Source of the DNA: Amorphoplanes digitatis
GTDB taxonomy: Bacteria; Actinomycetota; Actinomycetes; Mycobacteriales; Micromonosporaceae
Reading direction: 5' to 3'
Assembly (NCBI RefSeq): GCF_014205335.1
Contig: NZ_JACHNH010000001.1
Location: 1,798,001-1,862,000 of the forward strand
Length of the DNA stretch: 64,000 bases
Below are positions 34,038-42,146 of the stretch, piece after piece. Both the position numbers and the translations under genes were made by a program. Every line of letters starts with the position of its first letter. Position 1 is the first letter of the stretch. The notes below the pieces were generated by a model. It was not told the DNA's origin. It made no database searches and was given only the letters and a program-made list of their open reading frames with translations.

Positions 34038-36383
34038 CTACACCGGCAGGACGCTCGCCGCCCGCAACTGCTCGCTGACCTGCTCGGGGGAGAGCGGCCG
34101 GGAGAAGTGGTAGCCCTGCGCGTACCGGTAGCCCAGCCGGTGCAGCGTCTCGGCCTGCTCGGCCGTCTCCACGCCCTCGGCGATCGCCTGAAGGTGCAGG
34201 CCGTTGGTGATCTGGATCATCGCGGTGGCGATGACCGCCTCCTCGGAGCGGCCGCCGATCCCGTCGACGAACGACTTGTCCACCTTGAGGATGTCCGCCG
34301 GGCAGGTGCGCAGCAGGCCCAGCGAGGAGTGCCCGGTGCCGAAGTCGTCGAGCGCGATCCGGACGCCCAGCGTCACCAGGTTCTGCAGCGTGTCCAGGGC
34401 GATGCCGCCGTCGAACACCGCGGTCTCGGTGACCTCGACGACCAGCTTCTCCGGGTCGAACCCGGTGTCGGCGAGCGCCGCCCGCACGTCCGCGGCGAAG
34501 CCGGGCTCGCGCAGCTGGCGTGCCGAGACGTTGACGCCGATCTCGCCGGGCGCGCGGTCGCCGAACGTCTCCTGCCACTCGGCGGCCTGCGCCAGCGCGG
34601 TGCGCAGGATCCAGTCGCCCAGCGGCACGATCTGGCCGGTCCGCTCGGCGATCGGGATGAACACGTCCGGGCCGATGAAGCCGCGCTCGGGGTGCTTCCA
34701 GCGGATCAGGGTCTCCAGCGACGTCCACTCGCCGCCGGGCAGCGAGACGATCGGCTGGTAGACCAGCGTGAAGTCGCCGTTGTCGAGCGCCTGGCGCAGC
34801 TCGGCGCCGAGCTGGGCGTCGGCCGCCTGGTCCCGTTCGAGCCGGGCGTCGTAGACGGCGTGCCGGCCCTTGCCGCGCTCCTTGGCGGCGTACATGGCGA
34901 GGTCGGCGCGGCGCAGCAGCTCCTGCGGGCTGGCGTCCGGCCACACCTCGGACAGGCCGATGCTCGCGTTGACCAGCAGGTCGTGGCCGAGGGCGTGCAC
35001 CGGGCGGGTGAGCGACTCGGCGATGCGGTCCAGCACCTCGGTCGCCTCCCCGCTGCGCAGGCCGTGCAGCAGCAGGCCGAACTCGTCGCCGCCGAGGCGG
35101 GCGACCACGTCGCCCTCGCGGACGGCCTCGCGCAGCCGCTGGGCGACCACGATCAGCAGGGCGTCCCCGACGGCGTGGCCGAGCCGGTCGTTGATCGTCT
35201 TGAAGTCGTCGAGGTCGATGAGCGCCAGGCTGAGCGTCTCACCCGGGACGATCGCGTCGAGGGCCTCGCGGGTCTGCTGCTCGAACAGGGTCCGGTTGGC
35301 GAGGTCGGTCAGATCGTCGTAGCTGGCTCGGTGGGTGAGCTGGGACTGGTAGCTGTTGAGCTGTACCAGGTTGGCGTCCACCCGGCGCAGCAGCCGGCCG
35401 TTCTCCCAGAGCGCGTTGACCTGCCGGAACACCACCAGGGCGGTGAGCAGGACGGCGCCGAGCGCGACGGTGAACACGGTGCCGCCGGCGGCGTGGCCGA
35501 CCACCAGCAGCAGCACGTCGGTGGCGGCGACGGCCACGTACGGCACGGCGCTGAAGGAGCGGCGGCGCCGCCGCGGCGTCGGCATCCCGGCGGCCCGGCG
35601 CTGCCGGTCGGCGGCGAGGACCACGAAGAGCAGGGTGCCGGGTATGAACATCTGCGAGCCGCTCTGACCCGGGCGAACGTCGAACAGCACGGGGAACAGC
35701 GCGCCGCCGGCGACGCCGACGGCCGCGGCGGCCGCGAGCAGGCGCAGCGCGACGCGGTCCGAGCCGCCGGACCCGCTGATCGTGACCTTGATGAAGGCGA
35801 GCGAGCCGACCAGGCCGAGGGCCATCAGCATGATCATGGGTACGGCGGCCGCGCCGTCCGAGTTCCACGGGTCCCGGACCTGGCTGGCGAGGTACCAGAC
35901 GAAGATGGCGGCGGTGATGCCGACGATGGCGGCGTCGAGGACGAAGCGGACCATGATGCGGTCCCCCTCGGCGCGGTCCCGGATCGGCACCCGCAGCAGG
36001 GCCCAGAGCAGGACGATCATCGCGAGGGCGTAGCAGACCGAGGTCGGCAGGTAGTCCAGCCCGTCCGGCCGGTGCGGGTTCGTCACGGCCAGGCGGGTGT
36101 CGCCGACGACGCCGAGCACGATCAGGACGCAGACGACGGACAGGGAGCGCCACACCCGGCGGGTGTTCGGGTCGAGGCCGGGCGAGGAGGCCGCCCGCCA
36201 GCAGGCCCAGCCGGCGATCGCGGTGCCCACGATCGCGGGCAGCCAGCCCCAGACGGCCTGGGTGCGCTGCTCGGTCACGTTGACGGCCAGCAGGATGATC
36301 GACCCGGCGAGTACGGCGACAGCCGCGATCAGCAGCGGAGTGGGACGCAGCCGCTCCACCCGCCGTTCGTCGCCCGTCGTCAT
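34038..36383 (-). CDS. Membrane GGDEF-EAL protein (c-di-GMP cyclase/phosphodiesterase)
   Basis: A 781-residue protein. About residues 10-325 hold nine or ten membrane helices of a MASE-like sensor. GGDEF covers about 355-515 with intact RLGGDEFGLL. EAL covers about 535-775: the signature is ETL instead of EAL, but the Glu is kept, and the other metal and catalytic positions (N in GVNVSARQL, EVTE, DDFGTG, ILKVDKS, IAEGVET, YAQGYHF) are all present, so both activities may be retained. ATG 36383 was chosen, with GGGAGG about 11 bases upstream. It lies directly before the chemoreceptor at 32318 in transcription order, tying c-di-GMP to motility. Confidence 0.9.
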   Translation of the reverse strand: MTTGDERRVERLRPTPLLIAAVAVLAGSIILLAVNVTEQRTQAVWGWLPAIVGTAIAGWACWRAASSPGLDPNTRRVWRSLSVVCVLIVLGVVGDTRLAVTNPHRPDGLDYLPTSVCYALAMIVLLWALLRVPIRDRAEGDRIMVRFVLDAAIVGITAAIFVWYLASQVRDPWNSDGAAAVPMIMLMALGLVGSLAFIKVTISGSGGSDRVALRLLAAAAAVGVAGGALFPVLFDVRPGQSGSQMFIPGTLLFVVLAADRQRRAAGMPTPRRRRRSFSAVPYVAVAATDVLLLVVGHAAGGTVFTVALGAVLLTALVVFRQVNALWENGRLLRRVDANLVQLNSYQSQLTHRASYDDLTDLANRTLFEQQTREALDAIVPGETLSLALIDLDDFKTINDRLGHAVGDALLIVVAQRLREAVREGDVVARLGGDEFGLLLHGLRSGEATEVLDRIAESLTRPVHALGHDLLVNASIGLSEVWPDASPQELLRRADLAMYAAKERGKGRHAVYDARLERDQAADAQLGAELRQALDNGDFTLVYQPIVSLPGGEWTSLETLIRWKHPERGFIGPDVFIPIAERTGQIVPLGDWILRTALAQAAEWQETFGDRAPGEIGVNVSARQLREPGFAADVRAALADTGFDPEKLVVEVTETAVFDGGIALDTLQNLVTLGVRIALDDFGTGHSSLGLLRTCPADILKVDKSFVDGIGGRSEEAVIATAMIQITNGLHLQAIAEGVETAEQAETLHRLGYRYAQGYHFSRPLSPEQVSEQLRAASVLPV

Positions 36384-36617
36384 CGTCGCGTGGTCCTCCC
36401 GCCGAGTGTCCTGCCTGTCTCGCAGGGCCAATCGGTCGAAGCGTGGCCGGATTGAGCGGAACGCCGGGCGGTGGGCGTCACTTCGGGAGGTCCGAGCGTG
36501 CGGCGCCTCGAAAAGTTGCCCAGCACGTGCATATGCACGTGCATCCGGCTCGATCTCGCCGCCCGCATAAGGCTCTAAGGTCCTAACATTCGCCGCCGCG
36601 GCGCCGATGGGTCCTGC
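36384..36617. promoter_or_regulatory. Divergent intergenic region with a perfect 20-base palindrome
   Basis: A 234-base gap between the GGDEF-EAL and lipoprotein genes. At 36523-36542 there is a perfect palindrome, GCACGTGCAT followed directly by its reverse complement, holding two CACGTG cores. It lies 75 bases before the GTG of the lipoprotein gene and 140 from the GGDEF-EAL start, a typical operator position. The protein that binds is not known. Confidence 0.65.
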
Positions 36618-37256
36618 GTGAAGGTCAGAGAGTCGGTGCGCACCCCGGGCAGAACGCCGCCCGGGCGCTGGCTCGTGCTGCTGGCGCTCCCTCTGCTGCT
36701 CTCCGGCTGCGCCATGTTCACCGCGTCAAAGGGCGGCAACGGGGCGGCGAGCGACGACAGCGTCGTGACCGGCGGAGACCAGTGGCTGATCGTCTCTAAG
36801 GGCAGCGCGACCCCGTCGCCGAAGCCGAGCAGCAGCGGCGTGCGGCCCACCCCCACGGCGACCAGCGGCTTCATTCCGCTGCCGCCGGCGACGCCCCGGC
36901 CGAAACCGACCGCGACCTGCGCCCGGGACACCCCGCACTTCGACAAGATCAACGCCCTCGAGGTCCAGCCGGGCACCACCTCCGCGAAGGTTCGCTGGTA
37001 CAACGTCGGTGGTTACAACCTCGTCGAGTACCGGGTCACGGCGATCAACCAGGACCTGGGCGTCGGCAGGCAGATCGCGGTGGGCACGGTGGTGGTCAAG
37101 CCGGCGAACCCGTGCGGCTACCTGACCGCGACACTGCCGAAGCTGCTCCGCAAGACCAGCTACGTCTTCTCGGTCGACGCGGTCGTGACCCGGCGCAGCG
37201 GCGACGGCACACACGCCGCGACGGTCTTCCGCTCGTCCGTGGTCGACACCAAGTAG
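36618..37256 (+). CDS. Lipoprotein of unknown function, fibronectin-III-like
   Basis: A 212-residue exported lipoprotein. It has basic residues, hydrophobic WLVLLALPLLL and lipobox LLSGC with C31, then a Thr/Pro/Ser-rich linker (about residues 55-105). A C-terminal domain of about 95 residues follows with FDKINALEVQPGTTSAKVRWYNVGG and EYRVTAI, the strand pattern of a fibronectin type III-like sandwich. It starts at GTG. Its last 97 bases overlap the convergent SDR gene of the lipid cluster. It may be a surface anchor or binding protein; no enzymatic residues are seen. Confidence 0.78.
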   Translation: MKVRESVRTPGRTPPGRWLVLLALPLLLSGCAMFTASKGGNGAASDDSVVTGGDQWLIVSKGSATPSPKPSSSGVRPTPTATSGFIPLPPATPRPKPTATCARDTPHFDKINALEVQPGTTSAKVRWYNVGGYNLVEYRVTAINQDLGVGRQIAVGTVVVKPANPCGYLTATLPKLLRKTSYVFSVDAVVTRRSGDGTHAATVFRSSVVDTK

Positions 37257-38089
37257 TCCGCCAGCGTGCGCACCGGGCGGAAGCCCTGCGCCCGGGCCCG
37301 GCCCAGGTCGAGGACCATCCCGTCGGTCAGCTGGTCGACGGCGTAGCGGGTCAGCGTCGGTGACACCACGGCCGCCGCCCGCGCGAGCCCGGCCGGTATG
37401 TGCCGCACCGGGACACCCAGCACCCGCCCGAAGACCTCGTCGCGGGAGTACGGCCGCTCGTCGGCGATGTTGTACGCCCCGCCCGGCCAGCACAGCGCGT
37501 CCAGGCAGGCCGCCGCCAGGTTCTCCACCGCGGTCAGGCTCATCGCCACGTCCGGCCCCGGCAGCCAGGCCCGGCCGCCGCGCACCACCCGGCGCAGCCG
37601 CGGCAGCAGGTGCCGGTCGCCCTCGCCGTACACCGCCCTCGGCCGCAGCGCCACCGCGCCCGCCGCCAGCGCGAGCCGCTCGCCGGCCGCCTTCGTCCGC
37701 CCGTACGGGCCGCGCTGGCCGTCGGCCGGGTGCTCCTCGCGCACGGGCCCGGCGTACGGGCCGGGGCGGTAGACGCTCGCGCTGCTCACCCACACGACCG
37801 GTCGCCCGGCCGCGGCGCCGAGCAGCCGGGCGGTGCCGTCGACGTTCACCGCGCGGAACCGCCGCTCCGCCCGGCGCCCGGGCCGGGGGTCGCCGACGGC
37901 CGCCGCCAGGTGCACGACCGCGTCGGCGCCGGCCAGGTCGGGCGCCGGACCGGTGGCGTCCCAGGCGACGTGCCGGCCGACCGGCCCGGGGCGCCGGCCG
38001 AGGCAGAGCACCTCATGCCCGCGGGCGGCGGCGAGCCGGGCGACGGCCGCGCCGCAGAAGCCGGACGCGCCGGTGACGACGAGCCTCAT
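37160..38089 (-). CDS. NAD(P)-dependent SDR, OleD/3-beta-HSD type
   Basis: A 309-residue extended short-chain dehydrogenase. It opens with VTGASGFCGAAVARLAAARGH (GxxGxxG nucleotide site, residues 4-24), and has the catalytic YGRTK (about 129-133) and a Ser in WVSSASVY. Sequence style is that of 3-beta-hydroxysteroid dehydrogenase-like reductases, the group that includes OleD, which reduces 2-alkyl-3-ketoacids. It is the last gene of a six-gene minus-strand cluster and overlaps the P450 gene by four bases (ATGA). The final 97 bases overlap the lipoprotein gene on the other strand. OleD function is inferred from the neighbouring OleA- and OleC-like genes. Confidence 0.83.
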   Translation of the reverse strand: MRLVVTGASGFCGAAVARLAAARGHEVLCLGRRPGPVGRHVAWDATGPAPDLAGADAVVHLAAAVGDPRPGRRAERRFRAVNVDGTARLLGAAAGRPVVWVSSASVYRPGPYAGPVREEHPADGQRGPYGRTKAAGERLALAAGAVALRPRAVYGEGDRHLLPRLRRVVRGGRAWLPGPDVAMSLTAVENLAAACLDALCWPGGAYNIADERPYSRDEVFGRVLGVPVRHIPAGLARAAAVVSPTLTRYAVDQLTDGMVLDLGRARAQGFRPVRTLADYLVSTTDERKTVAACVPSPLRRVTTASTEKT

Positions 38090-39156
38090 GACGCGCGCAC
38101 CACCAGGGACCGCCAGCCCGGCAGCGCGGCGCGGCGGTCCACCCGGGCCCGGACCACCACGGGTCGCAGCGGGGCCAGGGCCAGCAGGAGGTCCGCGAGC
38201 TGGGCGCGGGCGAGCCGGGCGCCGGGGCAGGCGTGCGGCCCGGCGCCGAAGACCAGGTGCGCGATCCGCGGTGGCACCGGCGAAACGGGGTCCGGGTCGA
38301 GGTGGTGCGCGCCGACGGCGTGCCGCGCGACAAGCAGCATCCGGTCGCCGGCCCGCACGGGGCAGCCGCCGGGCAGCACGCCGGGCGCCGCGGCGACCCG
38401 GGGCAGCAGCGGGCTCGGTGCCGTCACCCGGAGCAGCTCGTCCACCAGGGCCGGGCTCCCCGCGTACCCCCAGAGGTCGGCGTCGGCGGCCCAGGCCGCG
38501 CAGCGCGGCAGGGCCGCGACCGTCGTGGTGATCGCGGCGACCGCCAGCATCGTCGCCCGGCCCGCGTCCGGCCCGCCGTCCGGCGCGACGAGCGCGGACA
38601 GCCGGTCGGTGGCCGCACGGGCCCGCCGGGCGGCGCCGGGCCGGGCGAGGCCGGGAAGGTGCGCGCGGGCCGCGGCGCCCGCCGCCGCCCGGGCCGCCGT
38701 CGCCAGCTCGACGCCGTCGGCCGCGACGCCGAGCAGCGCGGCCGTTGTCGTGCCGGCCAGCTCGGCGGCGAGCGGCACCAGGTCGACGGTGTCGCCGTCG
38801 GCAAGCGGCTTGAGGCCGCGGTCCAGGATCTCCGTCCAGACCGGACGCAGCCGCGCGACGGCGGCGGCGCCGAGCGAGTCCGCGGCGCCGCGCCGGGCCC
38901 GCCGGTGGTCGTCGCCGTGCTGGTCGAAGAGCAGGCCGTCGCCGCCGGCCAGCCGGTTCGCGGCGCCGCCGGTCGTGCCCTCGGCGGTGCGGTCCAGCGG
39001 GATCCGGGTGAGCCCGGCGGTGAACCCCGCCTGATCGTGCACCACCACGGTGCCGCCGAGCCGCCGAGCCGCCCGGCCCCGGGAGGCCGCGAGCACGGAG
39101 AACAGCACCGGATGACTGCCCAGGTAGACACGCCGGTCACGGGTACGGGCGCTCAT
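38086..39156 (-). CDS. Short cytochrome P450
   Basis: A 356-residue P450, shorter than the usual 400. The haem-binding loop FGAGPHACPGARLA (Cys thiolate near residue 314) and K-helix ExxR in DELLR near 238-242 are present, and an early HGDDHRRARR (C-helix region) is seen. The I helix reads AVAAITTTVAAL without the usual acidic-Thr oxygen-activation pair, so activity or reaction type may be altered. A GGAGG site lies seven bases before the ATG. It overlaps the SDR by four bases. A hydroxylating role on the lipid product of the cluster is inferred; no ferredoxin is nearby. Confidence 0.83.
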   Translation of the reverse strand: MSARTRDRRVYLGSHPVLFSVLAASRGRAARRLGGTVVVHDQAGFTAGLTRIPLDRTAEGTTGGAANRLAGGDGLLFDQHGDDHRRARRGAADSLGAAAVARLRPVWTEILDRGLKPLADGDTVDLVPLAAELAGTTTAALLGVAADGVELATAARAAAGAAARAHLPGLARPGAARRARAATDRLSALVAPDGGPDAGRATMLAVAAITTTVAALPRCAAWAADADLWGYAGSPALVDELLRVTAPSPLLPRVAAAPGVLPGGCPVRAGDRMLLVARHAVGAHHLDPDPVSPVPPRIAHLVFGAGPHACPGARLARAQLADLLLALAPLRPVVVRARVDRRAALPGWRSLVVRAS

Positions 39157-39229
39157 GCCATCGCCTCCGCTGGCGCTCCGGCGATGACATGAGTTTTGAA
39201 CTGAGTTGATGATTCGCTCGCAAGCTCGC

Positions 39230-39964
39230 TCATCGGACGTGCACCGCGTCGTTCGCCGGGCGGTAGCGCCGGTCCCAGTGCCACAGCAGCGTCCGGCGTG
39301 GTCCCCACGCGCGCAGCCGGCGCAGGCTCGACTCGACCACGAGGTGCTCGGCGCGGACGATCCGGTCGCTGTGCCGGCGCGCCCTGTTCAGCAGCGTCAC
39401 GTCCTCCGAGCCGTCGCCGAGTGCCTCGCGCGGTGTGCCGCCGCAGCGCGCGTAGAGCTCCGCGGTTATCGCCAGGTTGTGGCCGTGCACCAGCACGAAC
39501 GGGCAACGGAACCCGGGTGAGCGGTGGCGCAGGCGGCCGTACCGGGCGGCGAGCCGGACCACGGCCGGGTAGAGCCGGCGCTCCGCGAGGCTGGGCCGCT
39601 CGTCGCGGCGGGGGACGCTGCGGCCGCAGGCGAGGTCCGCGCCGTCGAGCAGTGACCGGCCGGTGGCCACCCAGTCGGTGGCCGGCAGGCAGTCGGCGTC
39701 GGTGCGCAGCAGCCGGGTCGCGCCGCCCGCGATCGCGTGCCGGAAGCCGGTGTCCGCAGCCGTGCCCGCGCCCGGCTCGCGCTCCCGGACCACCTCGACG
39801 TCGCCGGGGAACGCCGCGGCCAGCGCCGCGGTGTCGTCCGTGGACCCGTTGTCCACGACGACGAGCGTGAAGTCCCGATCGGACTGTGCCGCGAGCGCGG
39901 CCAGCGCACCCGGCAGCAGCGCGGCCTCGTTGTAGGCGGGCAGGATCACCGCGAGGTCCCTCAC
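39230..39964 (-). CDS. Family 2 glycosyltransferase (first of a pair in the Ole-like cluster)
   Basis: A 244-residue GT-A glycosyltransferase: AVILPAYNEAALLPGAL near residue 4-20, VVDNGSTDDT near 34-43, and RTDADCLP (metal-binding DxD) near 80-87. Its GTG start overlaps the AMP-ligase stop by four bases (GTGA). It is closely similar in plan to the gene at 41415 (shared DTGFRHAIA.GAT and GSTDDTA segments), indicating a duplication. There is no membrane anchor. Probably transfers sugar to a lipid or lactone made by the cluster; the acceptor is inferred. A 73-base gap separates it from the P450. Confidence 0.88.
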   Translation of the reverse strand: MRDLAVILPAYNEAALLPGALAALAAQSDRDFTLVVVDNGSTDDTAALAAAFPGDVEVVREREPGAGTAADTGFRHAIAGGATRLLRTDADCLPATDWVATGRSLLDGADLACGRSVPRRDERPSLAERRLYPAVVRLAARYGRLRHRSPGFRCPFVLVHGHNLAITAELYARCGGTPREALGDGSEDVTLLNRARRHSDRIVRAEHLVVESSLRRLRAWGPRRTLLWHWDRRYRPANDAVHVR

Positions 39965-41415
39965 GGTGCCGCACCCGCCAGCCGGGAGGTGGCCGCGCGG
40001 TCGGGCTTGCGGGACCGGCCGGAGAGCGGGATCTCGGCCAGGACCACCGCGTCCGGCCGCGCCGAGCCCATCCGCCGCAGCGGCTCGCGCAGCGCGGCCC
40101 GGACCGCGTCCGGCGCGGCGCCCGGCGCGGGCTGCACCACGGCGACGACCCGCTCGTCGCCGTCGCCGGCGGGCACGCCGACGATCACCGCCAGCTCGAC
40201 GCCGGGCACGTGCAGGGCCGGCTCGTACAGGCCGGGGTAGATGTTCTCGGCGCCGCGCAGGATCATGTCCTTGCGGCGGCCGCCGAGCACCACCGTCGCG
40301 CCGTTCACCCGGCCGACGTCGCCGGTCGCCACCCACTCCATCGGCTCCTCGCCGAGGTAGCGGTCCGCCGCGTTCGGCCCGGCCAGCAGCAGCTCGCCGG
40401 TCTCGCCGACCCGGGCGCGCAGGCCCGGCAGCAGCTCGCCGACCAGGTCACCCTCGCCGGAGAAGGCGCCCTTCGCGGCGCTCTCCACCGCCGCGGCCGG
40501 GAAGACCTCGGTGAGGGCGTACACGCACCAGGCCTGCTCGGCGCCGGCCCGGCGGACCGCCGCCAGCAGGTGCGCGCTCACCGGAGCGGATCCGCTGTAG
40601 ACCCGGCCGGTGAACCGCGCCGACGCCGCGAGGGCCGCGCGCAGCTCCGGCGGCGTCAGGTAGGTCGCCTGCGGCGCCAGCCGGGCCAGCTGGCGGGCCA
40701 GCACGCCCGCCCGGCGCGCGGGCAGCGCCACCGGCGCGCCACCCGCCAGCGACGGCACCAGCACGAAGAAGGTGCCGCCCAGCACGGCCCGGCCGGGGAC
40801 CGGTTCGAACAGGTCGCGGACCGCGCGCATGCCCGCGGCCACGCTCGCCCGGGTGTGCACGACCGCCCGCGGCCGGCTGGTGGTGCCGGAGGTGAAGACC
40901 ACGACCGCGTCGCCGTCGCCGTCGTGATCCCGCGGCCGCGGGCCGCCCGCCGGTGCGAGGACCGGCGCGGTGCCGGGCAGCCGCCGCCCGATCGTCACCG
41001 TCGGCGCCAGCGCCGCGAGGTCGGGCAGGGCGAGGTGGGCGCGGCGGGCCAGCGGTGCGGCCCAGCCGGCGACCGCCTGCGCGGCCGCGTCGGCGAGCAC
41101 CAGCCGTGGCCGCGCCAGGGCGAGCCGGGCCAGCAGCACGTCCGGCCCGGCGGTCGGGTCGAGCACCGCGACGCGCAGACCCAGCCGGTACGCGGCCAGC
41201 ACCACCGCCAGCGAGCGCGGCCCCGGGCGTACGGCGACGCCGACCGTGTCACCGGCCGTCAGGCCGCGGGCGTGCAGTGCCGTCGCGTAGCCGCCGGTGA
41301 GCCGGGAGAGGTCGCCGCGGGTCGCCAGCACCACCGTGCGGCCGGTGCGCCGGGTGGACAGGATCGCCGGGCGGTCGTCGTCGTCGCGCAGGCCCGCGAT
41401 GAGTGCGTCGAGCAT
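39961..41415 (-). CDS. AMP-dependent ligase, OleC/beta-lactone-synthetase-like
   Basis: A 484-residue ANL-superfamily enzyme. P-loop FTSGTTSRPRAVVHT (near residue 171-185), YALTEVFP near 300-307, WVATGDVGRV (ATP ribose Asp) and the hinge GRRKDMILRGAENIYPG near 374-390 are present, with a C-terminal catalytic Lys candidate in SGRSRKPDR. It is somewhat shorter than OleC (about 550). OleC enzymes adenylate a 2-alkyl-3-hydroxy acid and form a beta-lactone; other ANL enzymes make acyl-CoA or acyl-AMP. The OleC reading rests on the OleA-like and OleD-like neighbours. Its ATG (41415) shares one base with the upstream GT2 stop (TGATG). Confidence 0.8.
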   Translation of the reverse strand: MLDALIAGLRDDDDRPAILSTRRTGRTVVLATRGDLSRLTGGYATALHARGLTAGDTVGVAVRPGPRSLAVVLAAYRLGLRVAVLDPTAGPDVLLARLALARPRLVLADAAAQAVAGWAAPLARRAHLALPDLAALAPTVTIGRRLPGTAPVLAPAGGPRPRDHDGDGDAVVVFTSGTTSRPRAVVHTRASVAAGMRAVRDLFEPVPGRAVLGGTFFVLVPSLAGGAPVALPARRAGVLARQLARLAPQATYLTPPELRAALAASARFTGRVYSGSAPVSAHLLAAVRRAGAEQAWCVYALTEVFPAAAVESAAKGAFSGEGDLVGELLPGLRARVGETGELLLAGPNAADRYLGEEPMEWVATGDVGRVNGATVVLGGRRKDMILRGAENIYPGLYEPALHVPGVELAVIVGVPAGDGDERVVAVVQPAPGAAPDAVRAALREPLRRMGSARPDAVVLAEIPLSGRSRKPDRAATSRLAGAAP

Positions 41416-42146
41416 CAGCGGGGATCCGCCGTCAGCGCGCCGCTGCCGCGGTCGAGATACCACTTCGCGGTGCCGACGACCCCGTACGCGGCCAGCCGCC
41501 GGGTGGAGTTCTCGACCACCATCGCGCGGCTGTGCCGGATCGCGGACGTGCTCGCGCGTACCCGGTTGAGGAAGGCCCGGTCCGTCGGCGACGGCCGCCG
41601 CGGCATCCCGCCGCAGGCCTGGTAGAGCCGCGCGGTGATCGCCATGTTGTTGCCCGCGTGCATCCGGTAGGGCGCCAGGTAGCCGTCGCCGCGGTGTGCC
41701 GGGCGCAGCCGGCCGAAGGCCGCGGCGAGCGCGACGAGCACGCGGAAGAACGCCCGGCCGAGCGGGCCGTGCTCGTCGCGGCGGGCGGTGATCCGGCCGC
41801 ACATCAGCCCGGCCCCGCCGGCCAGCCCGGCCCGGGCGGCCGCCACCCAGCCGGGCCGGGGCAGGCAGTCCGCGTCGGTACGGGCCAGCATGGTCGCCCC
41901 GGCCGCGATCGCGTGCCGGAAGCCGGTGTCGACCGCGCAGCCGACGCCCTTCTCCGGCTCGACGAGCACGTGCACGGGGAACGGCGCGGCGAACGCGCGG
42001 GCGATCCCGGCCGTGTCGTCCGTGGAGCCGTTGTCCACCACCAGCAGCTCGAACGCGCGGTCGGTCTGCGCGGCGAGCGCGTCGAGGGTCTGCCGGATCC
42101 GCCCCGCCTCGTTGTACGCCGGAACGATCACCCAGAGCTCGGTCAC
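41415..42146 (-). CDS. Family 2 glycosyltransferase (second of a pair in the Ole-like cluster)
   Basis: A 243-residue GT-A glycosyltransferase. The order is WVIVPAYNEAGRIRQTLDALAAQTD near residue 4-28, VVDNGSTDDTAG, and RTDADCLPRPGW near 81-92. The GTG start overlaps the OleA-like stop by four bases. Paralogue of 39230-39964 with the same DTGFRHAIA.GAT core, so the pair may add two sugars or work on two acceptors. The sugar donor is not evident. All four genes from 43153 down to 39230 are translationally coupled and must be one operon. Confidence 0.88.
   Translation of the reverse strand: MTELWVIVPAYNEAGRIRQTLDALAAQTDRAFELLVVDNGSTDDTAGIARAFAAPFPVHVLVEPEKGVGCAVDTGFRHAIAAGATMLARTDADCLPRPGWVAAARAGLAGGAGLMCGRITARRDEHGPLGRAFFRVLVALAAAFGRLRPAHRGDGYLAPYRMHAGNNMAITARLYQACGGMPRRPSPTDRAFLNRVRASTSAIRHSRAMVVENSTRRLAAYGVVGTAKWYLDRGSGALTADPR

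Noticed and set aside
39157-39229. Possible missing small gene between GT2 and P450 in the cluster
   Set aside because: Only 73 bases with no convincing start or frame; the P450 has its own ribosome site there.
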